Below, piece after piece: positions 8,989 to 18,456 of a stretch of 64,000 nucleotides of DNA. This stretch comes from Paraburkholderia sacchari (GTDB lineage Bacteria > Pseudomonadota > Gammaproteobacteria > Burkholderiales > Burkholderiaceae). The translations under genes and the position numbers were made by a program. Where the stretch lies: assembly GCF_000785435.2 (NCBI RefSeq), contig NZ_JTDB02000008.1:255496-319495 (forward strand), in the 5' to 3' direction. Every line of letters begins with the position of its first letter. Within the stretch, counting starts at the first letter, position 1. The notes beneath the pieces are model-generated. The model saw only the letters and a list, made by a program, of their open reading frames with translations, ran no database searches and had not been told where the DNA came from.

Positions 8989-10203
8989 TCATGGCGCCAT
9001 GCGCTGTGAAGGCCACGCAGGCATCACCGTTCCCGCGCTAGCGCCGCCTGGCGAACCCATTTCTCCTGCCCGATTTGTCCCGCTCGCGCCATTTGCGTCG
9101 GGCGCCTGTTGCATCCCGGGAATCTCCGTCACGTCGGGCATCGACGATATTTCCGGCATGTCCGGCAACGCGGGTTCGCTGCTGCCGCCTTGCACAGGCG
9201 CCGGCAGTTGAGGCGGCAGCAGCGGCAGGTGCTTGGGCACCTCATGCACGCTCACGCGCAGCGGTGTGCGGCGCGCCATATCCGCATCGACTTGAAGCCA
9301 CTGCGTGAGCGGGTCGTGCAGCGAGAATGCGATGCGCGTGACGTTTGCAATCCTGATTCCCTTCTCGTTGCGCAAGGGCTGATCGATGGTGAAGCCATGT
9401 GCGAGCTTCGCCGTTTCCGAATGCACGAGGATCACCGGGCCCCGGAAAGTTTCCGCGAGCTTTGTGAGACTGCGCCGCAACTCGGTGTAACCATCGCGGG
9501 GCGTGTGGCGAAAACGTAGCCATGCAAAGCGGTCCTGGCGCTCGTACTGCTCGGGCATCGCGTTGCCCTGCATGAAGATGACGATGGCACGCGCATTGCG
9601 GCGGCGCGCGAACTCGGCCGCATGCTCCAGCCAGAAGCCATTGGCGATCACGCGGTCTTCGAATTCGCCGTTGCGGCCGCCGGCGTTCAGAAAATGATTG
9701 TTGCCGTCGGGTGCGTTCAGTGCAATGAACACCGTATCGCCGAACTGCCAGCGTGTATTTTCCCGATAAGGCCGAAAACGCGAGACCTCGCTTTCGCGCG
9801 TGAGCGTGAGAGGGGATTGGCCGAGCGAATTGGTGTCGGTGAAGAAGTTCTGGCGCAGGAAATCGAGCCGCTCGACTGGATCGTAGCCGCCTGCGCCAGT
9901 CGAGCCGCAGGTGCTCCAGTCACGCTGCCCCGGCACGAACACGAGCGGCGCGCGCGACGCGTCGAGCAACGCGCGGCGCCGGTCGTAGAGGCGATCCGTG
10001 CACGTCTCGCGCGGCCCTTTGAGGTTGCCGTCATAGACGGTGAATGAGATCTGCGGATCGCGTCCGATCGCGTCGATGAGGCGCTGGAGCGTGGCTTCGT
10101 CGCCGGGCTCGGTGACGACGTTCGCGACTACGGCGAATGAATAGCGTGGTGAAGACGAAGGGTCTTGTGCTTGAGCGGCGAGCGGCAGGCCGAACAGCGC
10201 CAT
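8989..10203 (-). CDS. exported protein with a degenerate calcineurin-like phosphoesterase fold
   Basis: This protein of about 404 residues has the order of motifs of a metallophosphoesterase, but the metal-binding residues look substituted: YDGN at 57-60 where hGDxxD/N is expected, PGQRDW at 91-96 where GNHD is expected, and VHSE where GHTH is expected. The first ATG (10203) gives a short hydrophobic leader (MALFGLPLAAQAQ) with no positive charges. The open frame runs further upstream (WWRRGLQGALVC), so a non-ATG start such as ATT near 10240 is possible. The C-terminus is Pro/Ser-rich and disordered. It lies downstream of mutS on the same strand. I infer a periplasmic protein; the activity is uncertain. 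Confidence 0.6.
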   Translation of the reverse strand: MALFGLPLAAQAQDPSSSPRYSFAVVANVVTEPGDEATLQRLIDAIGRDPQISFTVYDGNLKGPRETCTDRLYDRRRALLDASRAPLVFVPGQRDWSTCGSTGAGGYDPVERLDFLRQNFFTDTNSLGQSPLTLTRESEVSRFRPYRENTRWQFGDTVFIALNAPDGNNHFLNAGGRNGEFEDRVIANGFWLEHAAEFARRRNARAIVIFMQGNAMPEQYERQDRFAWLRFRHTPRDGYTELRRSLTKLAETFRGPVILVHSETAKLAHGFTIDQPLRNEKGIRIANVTRIAFSLHDPLTQWLQVDADMARRTPLRVSVHEVPKHLPLLPPQLPAPVQGGSSEPALPDMPEISSMPDVTEIPGMQQAPDANGASGTNRAGEMGSPGGASAGTVMPAWPSQRMAP

Positions 10204-10318
10204 GCAGACGAGCGCGCCTTGTAGTCCGCGACGCCACCAAATACTGACACCTGGAGCGATACCCCGAGCGCCGCCCCGGCCATGCGGAAATGGCCGGGGC
10301 GGCGTCGCGAGGCGACGC

Positions 10319-13021
10319 TCAGCGTTTGCCGTCCGGCGCGTTGGCCAGCTCATGCAGTTCGTACAGCAGATCGAGCGCATCGCGCGGCCGCAGCTCGTTC
10401 GGATCGAGCGCGCGCAGCCGTTCGGCGACGAGCGCGGCGCCTGGGTCGGTCGCTGCCGGTGCGTCTTCCACATACGATTGCGTGTCGAAATCGTCGTCTT
10501 CGGCAGCGGCAGGGGCGGCGAACAGGTCGAGTTGCGGCGTGGGCTGTCCGGCCGAGAGCTGCTCGAGATACACGAGGTGCTTGCGCGCTGCGCGGATTAC
10601 CGGGTTGGGCACGCCCGCAAGTTGCGCGACCTGGAGCCCGTAGCTCTGGTTCGCGGGGCCTTCGCTCACAGCGTGCAGGAACACGATGCCGTGTCCGTGC
10701 TCGACCGCCGACAGGTGAACGTTGGCTGCCTGTGCGAATTCCGTGGGCAACTGCGTGAGTTCGAAGTAGTGCGTCGCGAACAGCGTATGGCAGCCGTTGC
10801 TCGTGAGCAGGTGCCGTGCGATGGCCCATGCGAGCGCGAGGCCGTCGAAGGTAGACGTTCCGCGCCCGATTTCGTCCATCAGCACGAGACTGTGCGGGGT
10901 GGCGTCGTTAAGGATGGCGGCGGCTTCGGTCATTTCGACCATGAAGGTCGAGCGGCCGCCCGCGAGGTCGTCGGCGGCGCCGATGCGCGTGAAGATGCGG
11001 TCGATCGGGCCGAAGCGCGCGCGTTTTGCCGGCACATAGCTGCCCACGTAAGCGAGCAGCGCGATGAGCGCGGTCTGGCGCATGAACGTTGATTTACCGC
11101 CCATGTTCGGGCCGGTGATGAGCAGCAGCTTGCGCTCGGCGGTAAGCAGGCAGTCGTTGGCGATGAACTGCTCGACCTGCGCTTCGACGACCGGATGGCG
11201 GCCCTGTTCGATCTCGATGCCGGGCGCTTCGGAGAATTCCGGCGCATTCCAGTCGAGTGCGCGCGCCCGTTCGGCGAAGGCGGCGAGCAGGTCGAGCTCA
11301 GCGAGCGCTGCGGCGACGCGCTGGCAATCGGGAATGAAGGGCAGCAGTGCCTGGAGCAGCGCGTCATAGAGCGCCTTCTCGCGTGCGAGCGCGCGCTCCT
11401 GTGCCGAAAGCGCCTTGTCCTCGAATGCCTTGAGCTCGGGCGTGATATAGCGCTCGGCGTTCTTGAGCGTCTGGCGGCGGCGGTAGTCGTCGGGCACCTT
11501 GTCGGTCTGGCCGCGCGTGACCTCGATATAGAAGCCGTGCACCTTGTTGTACTCGACCCGCAAATTGCCGATGCCGGTGCGCGCGCGTTCGCGCGCTTCG
11601 AGGTCGATCAGGAACTGGCCGCAGTTCTCGGAGAGGTTGCGCAGCTCGTCGAGTTCGGCGTCGTAGCCGGGCGCGATTACGCCGCCGTCGCGCACCATGG
11701 CGGCGGGCTCGGGCGCGACCGCGCGCTGCAGCAGGTCGGCGCACTCGCCGGGCGGCTCGAGCGCTTCGACGATGTGGTCGAGCGTGGCCGAGGCGCCGCT
11801 CGCTGCGGCGACCTGCTCGCGCAGCGCAGGCAGGCCGGCGAAGGTGTCGCGCAGGCTCGACAGATCGCGCGGGCGCGCCGAAAGCAGCGCGAGGCGCCCC
11901 GTGATGCGCTCTACGTCGGCGATCTGGCGCAGTGCGCCGCGCAATGCGTCGACGCTGGCGGACGGCGGCGCTTCGAGCAGCGCGCCGATGGCCTGCTGGC
12001 GCATCTGTGCGATGCCCGCGTCGCGCGGCGGATGGTGGAGCCAATGCCGCAGCAGGCGGCTGCCCATGGCGGTGCTGCACGTGTCGAGCAGCGAGCACAG
12101 CGTGGGTGATTCGGTGCCACGCAGCGTTTCCGTCAGCTCGAGATTCCGGCGTGTGGCCGGATCGAGCCCGATGTATTCGGATTCGGCTTCGACCTTGAGG
12201 CTGCGCACGTGGCGCAACTGCTGGCCTTGTGTGGCGGCGGCATACAGCAGCAGCGCGCCGGCCGCGCCGCATGCGCTGGTGAGCGCCTGCGCGCCGAAAC
12301 CGTCGAGGCTTGCGACGTCGAGCTGGTCGCACAGGCGCTGCTTGCCCGAGGTGACGTCGAAGTGCCAGGCCGGCACGCGCGTCAATGCACCGCCCGAGCC
12401 TGCGCCGTTTGCAGCGGGCGGCGCCCAGCCCGAGGACTCCGCCGGCATTTCCGCCACGAGGATTTCCGCGGGACGAATGCGCTCGAATGCCGCCGCGACC
12501 TGTTCCGGCGCGACTTCCGCCAGGCGCAGCGCGCCGCTCGCGAGGTTCAGCCACGCGAGCCCCACGTTGACCGTCACCCCGCGCCGGTTGTGACCCGGGC
12601 AGACCGCCATCAGATAGACGTCGTTTTTATCCGAGAGGAGCGCCGCGTCGGTCAGCGTGCCGGGCGTGACCACGCGCATGACCTTGCGCTCGACCGGCCC
12701 CTTCGAGGTGGCCGGGTCGCCGATCTGCTCGCAGATTGCCACCGACTCGCCGAGCTTCACGAGCTTCGCGAGGTATTGCTCGACGGCGTGATGCGGCACG
12801 CCCGCCATCTTGATCGGATTGCCCGCCGACGCGCCGCGCTGCGTAAGCGTGAGATCGAGCAGGCGCGCGGCTTTCTCGGCGTCTTCGAAGAACAGCTCAT
12901 AGAAGTCGCCCATCCGGTAGAACACCAGCGTGCCCGGGTGGTCGGCCTTGATGCGCAAATACTGCTGCATCATGGGAGTGTGTTGCGCGGTGTCGCTGGC
13001 GCTGGCGGTGTGTGTAGCCAT
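10319..13021 (-). CDS. mutS: DNA mismatch repair protein MutS
   Basis: This 900-residue MutS recognises mismatches and recruits MutL. The mismatch-binding Phe-x-Glu motif is F40-Y-E42 in GDFYELFF. The connector, lever and clamp domains follow, and the ABC ATPase carries Walker A GPNMGGKST near residue 640 and the DEIGRGTSTFDG signature near 715. The C-terminal helix-turn-helix and dimerisation tail are present. Length is slightly above E. coli MutS (853) because of an Ala/Gly-rich insert near residue 200 and a longer tail. The start MATHTASASD is chosen; an internal MMQQYL start is less likely. Confidence 0.97.
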   Translation of the reverse strand: MATHTASASDTAQHTPMMQQYLRIKADHPGTLVFYRMGDFYELFFEDAEKAARLLDLTLTQRGASAGNPIKMAGVPHHAVEQYLAKLVKLGESVAICEQIGDPATSKGPVERKVMRVVTPGTLTDAALLSDKNDVYLMAVCPGHNRRGVTVNVGLAWLNLASGALRLAEVAPEQVAAAFERIRPAEILVAEMPAESSGWAPPAANGAGSGGALTRVPAWHFDVTSGKQRLCDQLDVASLDGFGAQALTSACGAAGALLLYAAATQGQQLRHVRSLKVEAESEYIGLDPATRRNLELTETLRGTESPTLCSLLDTCSTAMGSRLLRHWLHHPPRDAGIAQMRQQAIGALLEAPPSASVDALRGALRQIADVERITGRLALLSARPRDLSSLRDTFAGLPALREQVAAASGASATLDHIVEALEPPGECADLLQRAVAPEPAAMVRDGGVIAPGYDAELDELRNLSENCGQFLIDLEARERARTGIGNLRVEYNKVHGFYIEVTRGQTDKVPDDYRRRQTLKNAERYITPELKAFEDKALSAQERALAREKALYDALLQALLPFIPDCQRVAAALAELDLLAAFAERARALDWNAPEFSEAPGIEIEQGRHPVVEAQVEQFIANDCLLTAERKLLLITGPNMGGKSTFMRQTALIALLAYVGSYVPAKRARFGPIDRIFTRIGAADDLAGGRSTFMVEMTEAAAILNDATPHSLVLMDEIGRGTSTFDGLALAWAIARHLLTSNGCHTLFATHYFELTQLPTEFAQAANVHLSAVEHGHGIVFLHAVSEGPANQSYGLQVAQLAGVPNPVIRAARKHLVYLEQLSAGQPTPQLDLFAAPAAAEDDDFDTQSYVEDAPAATDPGAALVAERLRALDPNELRPRDALDLLYELHELANAPDGKR

Positions 13022-13055
13022 CGTCGGTGTCTTGCTAAGAGTTCAGGGCGTGAGT

Positions 13056-14405
13056 TTAACCCGCGTCGCGCTCATGCGAACCAGGCCGGATGGCCTGGTG
13101 CGCGCGATGCCCGTCGACGAGCGCGTGCATGTCGATCGTGCGTGCGTTTGCCGCACTTCGCCGCATCGCGAGCCCGATCATCGCGGCGACGAACAGGCCG
13201 AACACGACGATGATCCACTGCACCGGCACCTTTACCGTGAGCAGCAGCGCGTAGGCGCCGAGCATCAGCAGCACGGCGAGATTCTGGTTGAAGTTCTGCA
13301 CGGCGATCGAATGGCCCGCCGAAAGCAGCGTCGCGCCACGGTGCTGGAGCAGTGCGTTCATCGGCACGATGAAAAAGCCCGCGAGCGTGCCGAGCAGTAC
13401 CATCAGCGGATACGCGAAAAGCAGGTAGAAGGGCATGACGAACGCGCCGACGCGCACGCCTTCCCCCGCCGGAAAGAGCCCCTTGCTGTAGAACGCCATC
13501 GCCACGGCCACCATGCCGCACAGCACGCCTACTGGCAGCACGCGCAACGACGCGCGCAGCGACACCCAGGCGGCCGCGGCCGCGGCCCCCAGCGCGATGC
13601 CGAGCCCCGTTACGCCTTGCATCACGGCGGCCTTCGAGAGCGACAGGCCGAGATTCGCATCGGCCCATTTGAGCACGAGCAGTTGCAGCGTGACGGCGGC
13701 GCCCCACATCAGCGTCGTAACCCACAGCGCAATTTGCGCGAGCTTGTCGGCCCACAGCACATTGAAGCAATGCACGAAGTCGGACACGAGGCGGCCCGGC
13801 TCCCGGAGCCGGTTCTCATAGCGCGCGCCGGTGTCGGGAATGCCGATGTTGATGAGCGCAGCGAGCGCGTAGGTGAGCATCACCGCGAGCATCGCGAGAT
13901 CGGCGGCCGTGCGGATGAGCGGCAACGGATGATGGGCGACGAAGCGCTCCGCATAAGTGGAGACGAGCGCGCCGCCCAGCATCGTGCCGGCGATCGTCGA
14001 GAGCACGGTGGCCGATTCGAGCCACGCGTTCGCCGCGACGAGTTTTTCGGCGGGCAGCAATTCGGTAAGGATTCCGTATTTTGCGGGCGAGTAGGCCGCC
14101 GCGCCGAAGCCCACCACGCCATAGGCGATCATCGGGTGCGCGCCCGCGATCATCAGCAGGCAGCCGGCCGCCTTGAGCGCGTTCGAGACGAACATCACAT
14201 GGCGTTTTTGCAGGGCGTCGGCAAATGCGCCGACGAAGGGCGCGAGCAGCACGTAGGAGATCGTGAAGAAAATCTGCAGGAGCGGCGTGACCCAGGCCGG
14301 CGACGAGATCACCGTGAGCAGCGCGATTGCCGCAATCAGAAGCGCGTTGTCGGCGAGCGACGAAACGAACTGCGCGGCGATGATCGTGTAGAAGCCTTTC
14401 TTCAT
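13056..14405 (-). CDS. lplT: lysophospholipid transporter LplT-like MFS protein (paralogue 1)
   Basis: This 449-residue membrane protein with about 12 hydrophobic segments is of the LplT family, flippases that bring lysophospholipids into the cytoplasmic membrane for re-acylation. Characteristic blocks are SSLADNALLIAAIALL at the N-terminus and GFGAAAYSPAKYGIL near residue 105. A second member lies at 58533-59843 next to alr and is the more usual location. No acyltransferase/acyl-ACP synthetase gene adjoins it. The gap to mutS is 34 bp, so the two could be cotranscribed. Confidence 0.88.
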   Translation of the reverse strand: MKKGFYTIIAAQFVSSLADNALLIAAIALLTVISSPAWVTPLLQIFFTISYVLLAPFVGAFADALQKRHVMFVSNALKAAGCLLMIAGAHPMIAYGVVGFGAAAYSPAKYGILTELLPAEKLVAANAWLESATVLSTIAGTMLGGALVSTYAERFVAHHPLPLIRTAADLAMLAVMLTYALAALINIGIPDTGARYENRLREPGRLVSDFVHCFNVLWADKLAQIALWVTTLMWGAAVTLQLLVLKWADANLGLSLSKAAVMQGVTGLGIALGAAAAAAWVSLRASLRVLPVGVLCGMVAVAMAFYSKGLFPAGEGVRVGAFVMPFYLLFAYPLMVLLGTLAGFFIVPMNALLQHRGATLLSAGHSIAVQNFNQNLAVLLMLGAYALLLTVKVPVQWIIVVFGLFVAAMIGLAMRRSAANARTIDMHALVDGHRAHQAIRPGSHERDAG

Positions 14406-14475
14406 CGCGGGGAAGAGCCGTTGGGGTGCCGTCGTGGATCGTCAGGGTGACGACCTCGCGCGCGAAGCCGTGCGC

Positions 14476-14502
14476 GAAACAAAAAAGCGGCCGAAGCCGC
14501 TT
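14476..14502 (-). terminator. rho-independent terminator after suhB
   Basis: Read on the minus strand, a 7-bp stem AAGCGGC/GCCGCTT with a TTCG tetraloop runs into TTTTTTGTTT. It lies 35 bp past the suhB stop. Confidence 0.85.
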
Positions 14503-14536
14503 GATGCGCCAGAACAGCGCGCGCAGGCGGCTTCGT

Positions 14537-15337
14537 TCAGCCTTCCTTCTTCACGCGCGTGTACTTCGACAGCACGGGCACCATTTGCGCGTAAATCTTC
14601 GGATTGCCGGCGACGACTTCACCCACGTGCAGGAAGTCGGAGTCGCCCGTGTAGTTGCCGACCAGGCCGCCCGCTTCCGTGACGAGCAGGCCGCCCGCAG
14701 CGACGTCCCACGGACTGAGGCCCTGTTCGAAGAAGCCGTCCATGCGGCCCGCGGCGACGTTCGCGAGATCGAGCGCGGCAGCGCCCGGGCGGCGCAGGCC
14801 GGCGCAGGCGTTGGTCATCTCGGCGAAGAGCTCGCAATAGCTCTCGAGGCCGTTCTTCTCGCGGAACGGGAAGCCGGTGCCGATCAGGCCGTCGGCGAGA
14901 CGGTCACGGCGGCCCACGCGGATGCGGCGGTCGTTCAGGAACGCGCCGCGGCCGCGCGAGGCGGTGAAGAGGTCGTTGCGGGTGGGATCGTAGACCACGG
15001 CCTGCGTGACGATGCCCTTGTGCGCGAGCGCGACTGAGACGCAGTAGTACTGGAAGCCGTGGATGAAGTTGGTCGTGCCGTCGAGCGGATCGATGATCCA
15101 CTGGTATTCCGATTCGTTCTCCGAGTGGCCGGATTCTTCGGCGAGAATCGCGTGATCGGGGTAGGCGGTCTTGAGCGTGTCGATGATGGCCGCTTCGGCC
15201 GCCTTGTCGACCTCCGTGACGAAATCGTTATGCTGCTTCTTCGCGACCTGGATGAGGTCGAGGTCGAGCGACGCGCGGTTGATGATCTGTCCGGCGCGGC
15301 GCGCGGCCTTGACAGCGATGTTGAGCATGGGATGCAT
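14537..15337 (-). CDS. suhB: inositol-1-monophosphatase family protein SuhB
   Basis: This 266-residue Mg-dependent, Li-sensitive phosphatase family member matches SuhB, which also joins the NusA/NusB/NusG antitermination complex on ribosomal RNA transcripts. The metal site is visible as E67-E68 (LAEES) and D83-P-L-D86-G-T-T-N-F91. The final aspartate is in SPWDVAAGG near residue 216. Length and start (MHPMLNIAVKAARRAG) are as in E. coli SuhB. It has its own downstream terminator and is divergent from trmJ. Confidence 0.96.
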   Translation of the reverse strand: MHPMLNIAVKAARRAGQIINRASLDLDLIQVAKKQHNDFVTEVDKAAEAAIIDTLKTAYPDHAILAEESGHSENESEYQWIIDPLDGTTNFIHGFQYYCVSVALAHKGIVTQAVVYDPTRNDLFTASRGRGAFLNDRRIRVGRRDRLADGLIGTGFPFREKNGLESYCELFAEMTNACAGLRRPGAAALDLANVAAGRMDGFFEQGLSPWDVAAGGLLVTEAGGLVGNYTGDSDFLHVGEVVAGNPKIYAQMVPVLSKYTRVKKEG

Positions 15338-15644
15338 GTGCCTGGATCCTTGTTGTCCGGCGCTTGCCCGAGCATGTGGCGCGCCGGTGGTGCAGAAGAT
15401 AAAAGCGTCTAACGATTGGACAGGGCGCGAGCCGCGAACGGCTTGCGGCTGGGCTTACAGGTCCTGAACCGCCAACGGAGACGAATTGGATAAGAGCGGG
15501 GCGCGGCGGCCTGGCCGGCCGAAAACGCGCGAATCTTGTATTTTACCCGAATATAGGTATTCCATCGCTTTATCGATGGCCATGCGTGACAGAGGCCGGT
15601 CCGACGGGGCGGATAGGCCGGGCGGGCAAGGCGCGCTACCATAG
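15338..15644. other. intergenic region between divergent suhB and trmJ
   Basis: This 307-bp region has no convincing coding frame. It must carry the two divergent promoters. An AT-richer patch (TTTTACCCGAATATAGG, about 15541-15557) and CTACCATAG at 15637 are the only promoter-like stretches I see. Confidence 0.5.
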
Positions 15645-16547
15645 ATGTTTCCCTTACGTTGTCGTCAGAGATTCATCTTGGTGCCTCCAGATTCACACGT
15701 CCCTACCGATCATCCGGCCGCCACGGCGGCATCCCCGTCGCACGCCGGCGAGGCCCACGAGCCGTTGCGAGGCGGTTTCACGTCCACCCGCTTCGTGCTG
15801 GTTGAGCCCAGCCATCCGGGCAACGTCGGCGCCGCGGCGCGCGCGCTGAAGACCATGGGTTTTTCGCGGCTTGTGCTGGTCGCGCCGCGCGTGCCGCTGG
15901 TCCATTGCGATCCGGAGGCAGTCGCGATGGCGAGCGGCGCCGACGACGTCCTCGCGGCCGCCCACATCGTCCCGACGCTGGCCGATGCCCTCGCGGGCGT
16001 GCAATGGTCGATGGCGCTCACGGCGCGCACGCGCGAATACGGACCGCCTCCTGGGGCGCCGCGCCAGGCGGTGCAGGATGCCTGCCGCCAGGTCGCGCAC
16101 GGTGACATCGCACTTGTGTTCGGCAACGAGCGCACCGGGCTCTCGAACGACGACGTCGAGCGCTGCAGCGCGCTCGCCCACATTCCGGCGAATCCGGCCT
16201 ATAGCTCGCTCAATCTCGCGCAGGCGGTGCAGGTGCTGGCCTATGAACTGCGGCTCGCGTACCTGGGCGAAGGCGAGCCCGGCATCGCATTGCCGGGTGC
16301 GGGGGCGGTTTCCGGCGGGTTAGCCGCCGGACCGCTCGCCACGAGCGACGACATCGAGCGCATGTATGTGCATCTGGAGAACGCTCTGATCGCGCTCGAT
16401 TTTCTCGATCCCGCCAATCCGAAGAAGCTGATGTCGCGGCTGCGCCGGCTCTTCGCGCGCTCCGGGCTCGAGCGTGAGGAAGTCAACATCGTGCGCGGGA
16501 TCGCCAAGCACATCCTGATGCTCAAGGGCAAGGAAGGCGGGAAATAG
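15645..16547 (+). CDS. trmJ: tRNA (cytidine/uridine-32-2'-O)-methyltransferase TrmJ
   Basis: This SPOUT-class RNA methyltransferase has TrmH-family motifs: VLVEPSHPGNVGAAARALKTMGF (motif 1), ALVFGNERTGLSNDD (motif 2) and NPAYSSLNLAQAVQVLAYEL (motif 3, knot). These fit TrmJ, which methylates the ribose of tRNA position 32. The ATG at 15645 gives 300 residues with a disordered N-terminus. TTG 15678 or GTG 15681 would remove 11-12 residues and are also plausible, because no clear ribosome-binding site precedes the ATG. Downstream the C-terminal helical tail typical of TrmJ is present. Confidence 0.9.
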   Translation: MFPLRCRQRFILVPPDSHVPTDHPAATAASPSHAGEAHEPLRGGFTSTRFVLVEPSHPGNVGAAARALKTMGFSRLVLVAPRVPLVHCDPEAVAMASGADDVLAAAHIVPTLADALAGVQWSMALTARTREYGPPPGAPRQAVQDACRQVAHGDIALVFGNERTGLSNDDVERCSALAHIPANPAYSSLNLAQAVQVLAYELRLAYLGEGEPGIALPGAGAVSGGLAAGPLATSDDIERMYVHLENALIALDFLDPANPKKLMSRLRRLFARSGLEREEVNIVRGIAKHILMLKGKEGGK

Positions 16548-16640
16548 CCTCGTAACGAGGCGCGCCGCGGGGACTCACCGAGGCCGCGCGTCCGACCTTG
16601 ATGCCCGCGGGGGCTTGCCAGCTCGCGCGCGCCTTTCGCC

Positions 16641-16646
16641 TACAAT
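16641..16646 (+). promoter_or_regulatory. -10 element TACAAT upstream of cysE
   Basis: TACAAT lies about 120 bp before the cysE ATG in the trmJ-cysE gap. The -35 region is not clear, so the call is weak. Confidence 0.3.
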
Positions 16647-16763
16647 CGATTTTCGTTCACAAGCAAATCAGTACGGCTGCTAAAGCCGTGCATGAGCTGC
16701 GCGCGCCAGGGGCGCAGCACGGCCGTTTCCCCCCATGTTCCTCACGTCGAGCGTGTGACAGCC

Positions 16764-17585
16764 ATGTTCAATAGACTTCGCGAAGACATCGCCACGATCC
16801 GCGAGCGCGACCCCGCCGCCCGCAGCGCCTGGGAAGTCTTGACCTGTTATCCAGGTCTGCATGCGCTCGTCCTGCATCGCTTTGCCCACGCCTGCTGGCT
16901 CGCGAAGCGCCGTTGGCTCGCGCGCTATGTCTCGCAGGTCGCGCGCTTTTTGACCGGCATCGAGATCCATCCGGGCGCCACCATCGGGCGGCGCGTGTTC
17001 ATCGATCACGGCATGGGCGTGGTGATTGGCGAGACTGCCGAAGTCGGCGACGACTGCACGATTTACCAGGGTGTGACGCTCGGCGGAACGTCGCTCACGC
17101 GCGGCGCGAAGCGCCATCCGACGCTTGGCCCCGGAGTGATCGTGGGTGCGGGTGCGAAAGTGCTAGGCGGCTTCACGGTGGGCGCGCAGGCGAAGATCGG
17201 CTCGAACGCCGTGGTCGTGAAGCCGGTGCCCGCGGGCGGCACCGCGGTGGGCAATCCGGCGCGCATCATCGCGCCTGCGAAGACCGCGCCCGAGCAAGTG
17301 AAGCCGGGGAGCGCGCGTGAGGGGTTTTGTGCCTACGGCATCACGCCCAATGCCGATGATCCTGTTTCGCTCGCCATTCATGGCCTGATCGATCACGCCG
17401 CCACGCAGACGCAGCGCGTGGATGCGATTGCGGCTGCGCTCGAGCGGCTGGGCGCTCGGCTCGAAGCGCTGCATGGCGCTGACGCGACACTCGCGCAACT
17501 GCGCCGGCTCTCGGAGGGGCTGGAGGGCGGGGCGACGCCGCACGAGTCTGAAAATACGCAAGAGAACGCGGCGTCACGCGTTTGA
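16764..17585 (+). CDS. cysE: serine O-acetyltransferase
   Basis: This 273-residue enzyme transfers acetyl from acetyl-CoA to L-serine, the first step of cysteine synthesis. The N-terminal helical part (FNRLREDIATIRERDPAARS) is followed by the left-handed beta-helix of hexapeptide repeats (GATIGRRVFIDHGMGVVIG, catalytic H in DHG, GGTSLTRGAKRHPTLG). The start at MFNRLRED is the conserved one. The tail after residue 190 is longer than in E. coli CysE and includes a disordered stretch before the end, as in other betaproteobacterial short-type enzymes. Confidence 0.93.
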   Translation: MFNRLREDIATIRERDPAARSAWEVLTCYPGLHALVLHRFAHACWLAKRRWLARYVSQVARFLTGIEIHPGATIGRRVFIDHGMGVVIGETAEVGDDCTIYQGVTLGGTSLTRGAKRHPTLGPGVIVGAGAKVLGGFTVGAQAKIGSNAVVVKPVPAGGTAVGNPARIIAPAKTAPEQVKPGSAREGFCAYGITPNADDPVSLAIHGLIDHAATQTQRVDAIAAALERLGARLEALHGADATLAQLRRLSEGLEGGATPHESENTQENAASRV

Positions 17586-17636
17586 AGTGCTCCGTGCACT
17601 TTCTCTACGGCACTTGCACTTTTCTTCGCTTATTGC

Positions 17637-18434
17637 TCAATCGAGCGGCAACATCCTGAACCCTTCAGCGTCGACGCGCAGATAGCCGCCGCGCGGCTTG
17701 CCGTGATCGAGGTCCCAGTCTGGCAGCACCCAGCGCGTGCCGCCGGGTTCCTGATGGCGCGCGGGACGATGCGTGTGCCCGTGAATGATCGTGTTCGCGC
17801 GTGCGCGCCTGAAGAGCGTTGCAACCCCCTTGGCGGTGACATCGTATTTCGGCAGCGCGGGCCGCTCGCGGCCCGCCTCGCTCTTGTGGCGCATGCGCTC
17901 CGCGAGCGCGCGGCGCCAGCGGAACGGCCACGCGAGAAAGAGCAGTTGCGCGAGACGGTTGCGCGCGAAACGGCGAAAGAATTGATAGCCGCGATCGTCG
18001 GTGCATAGTGCGTCGCCGTGGGCGAGCGCGATGCGCGTGCCGAATGCGGTGATGGCGATGGGGTCGGGCAGCCAGATGGCGCCCGCGGCTTTCATGAAGC
18101 GCTTGCCCAGCAGGAAGTCGCGGTTGCCGTGCATGACGTAGAGCGCGATGCCGCGCTCGGAGAGCGTGTGCATCAGCGCGGTCATGCGCGCGACGAATGG
18201 ATCGGCGAGCATGTCGTCGCCGATCCAGTATTCGAAGAGGTCGCCGAGAATGAACACCGAGTCGGCCTGATCGGCCGTGACACTGATGAAATGCTCGAAC
18301 GCGGCGACCGTGCGCGGAATGGCTACGCTCAGGTGCAGGTCGGAGATGAAGAAAAACGGACGCGCCGCGTGCGGACGTCTGCCCTCGCCGGGCACGCCCG
18401 CAGCGGCGTGTCTTAATGCCTTTTCCTGCAGCAT
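17637..18434 (-). CDS. lpxH: UDP-2,3-diacylglucosamine diphosphatase LpxH
   Basis: This 265-residue calcineurin-like hydrolase makes lipid X in lipid A synthesis. All metal motifs are visible in order: SDLHLS (near residue 30), GDLFEYWIGDD, MHGNRDFLLG, ALAHGDALCTDD and IIHGHTHRP. The start MLQEKALRHA leaves about 25 leader residues; an internal start closer to ARPFFFISD is possible. It is on the same strand just downstream of two peptidyl-prolyl isomerase genes, as in other Burkholderia. Confidence 0.94.
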   Translation of the reverse strand: MLQEKALRHAAAGVPGEGRRPHAARPFFFISDLHLSVAIPRTVAAFEHFISVTADQADSVFILGDLFEYWIGDDMLADPFVARMTALMHTLSERGIALYVMHGNRDFLLGKRFMKAAGAIWLPDPIAITAFGTRIALAHGDALCTDDRGYQFFRRFARNRLAQLLFLAWPFRWRRALAERMRHKSEAGRERPALPKYDVTAKGVATLFRRARANTIIHGHTHRPARHQEPGGTRWVLPDWDLDHGKPRGGYLRVDAEGFRMLPLD

Positions 18435-18456
18435 GAATGAAGCGCGCGTCTTGACG

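Noticed and set aside
12930..14450. Long open frame antisense to mutS and lplT
   Set aside because: Shadow frame with a biased composition and no domain.
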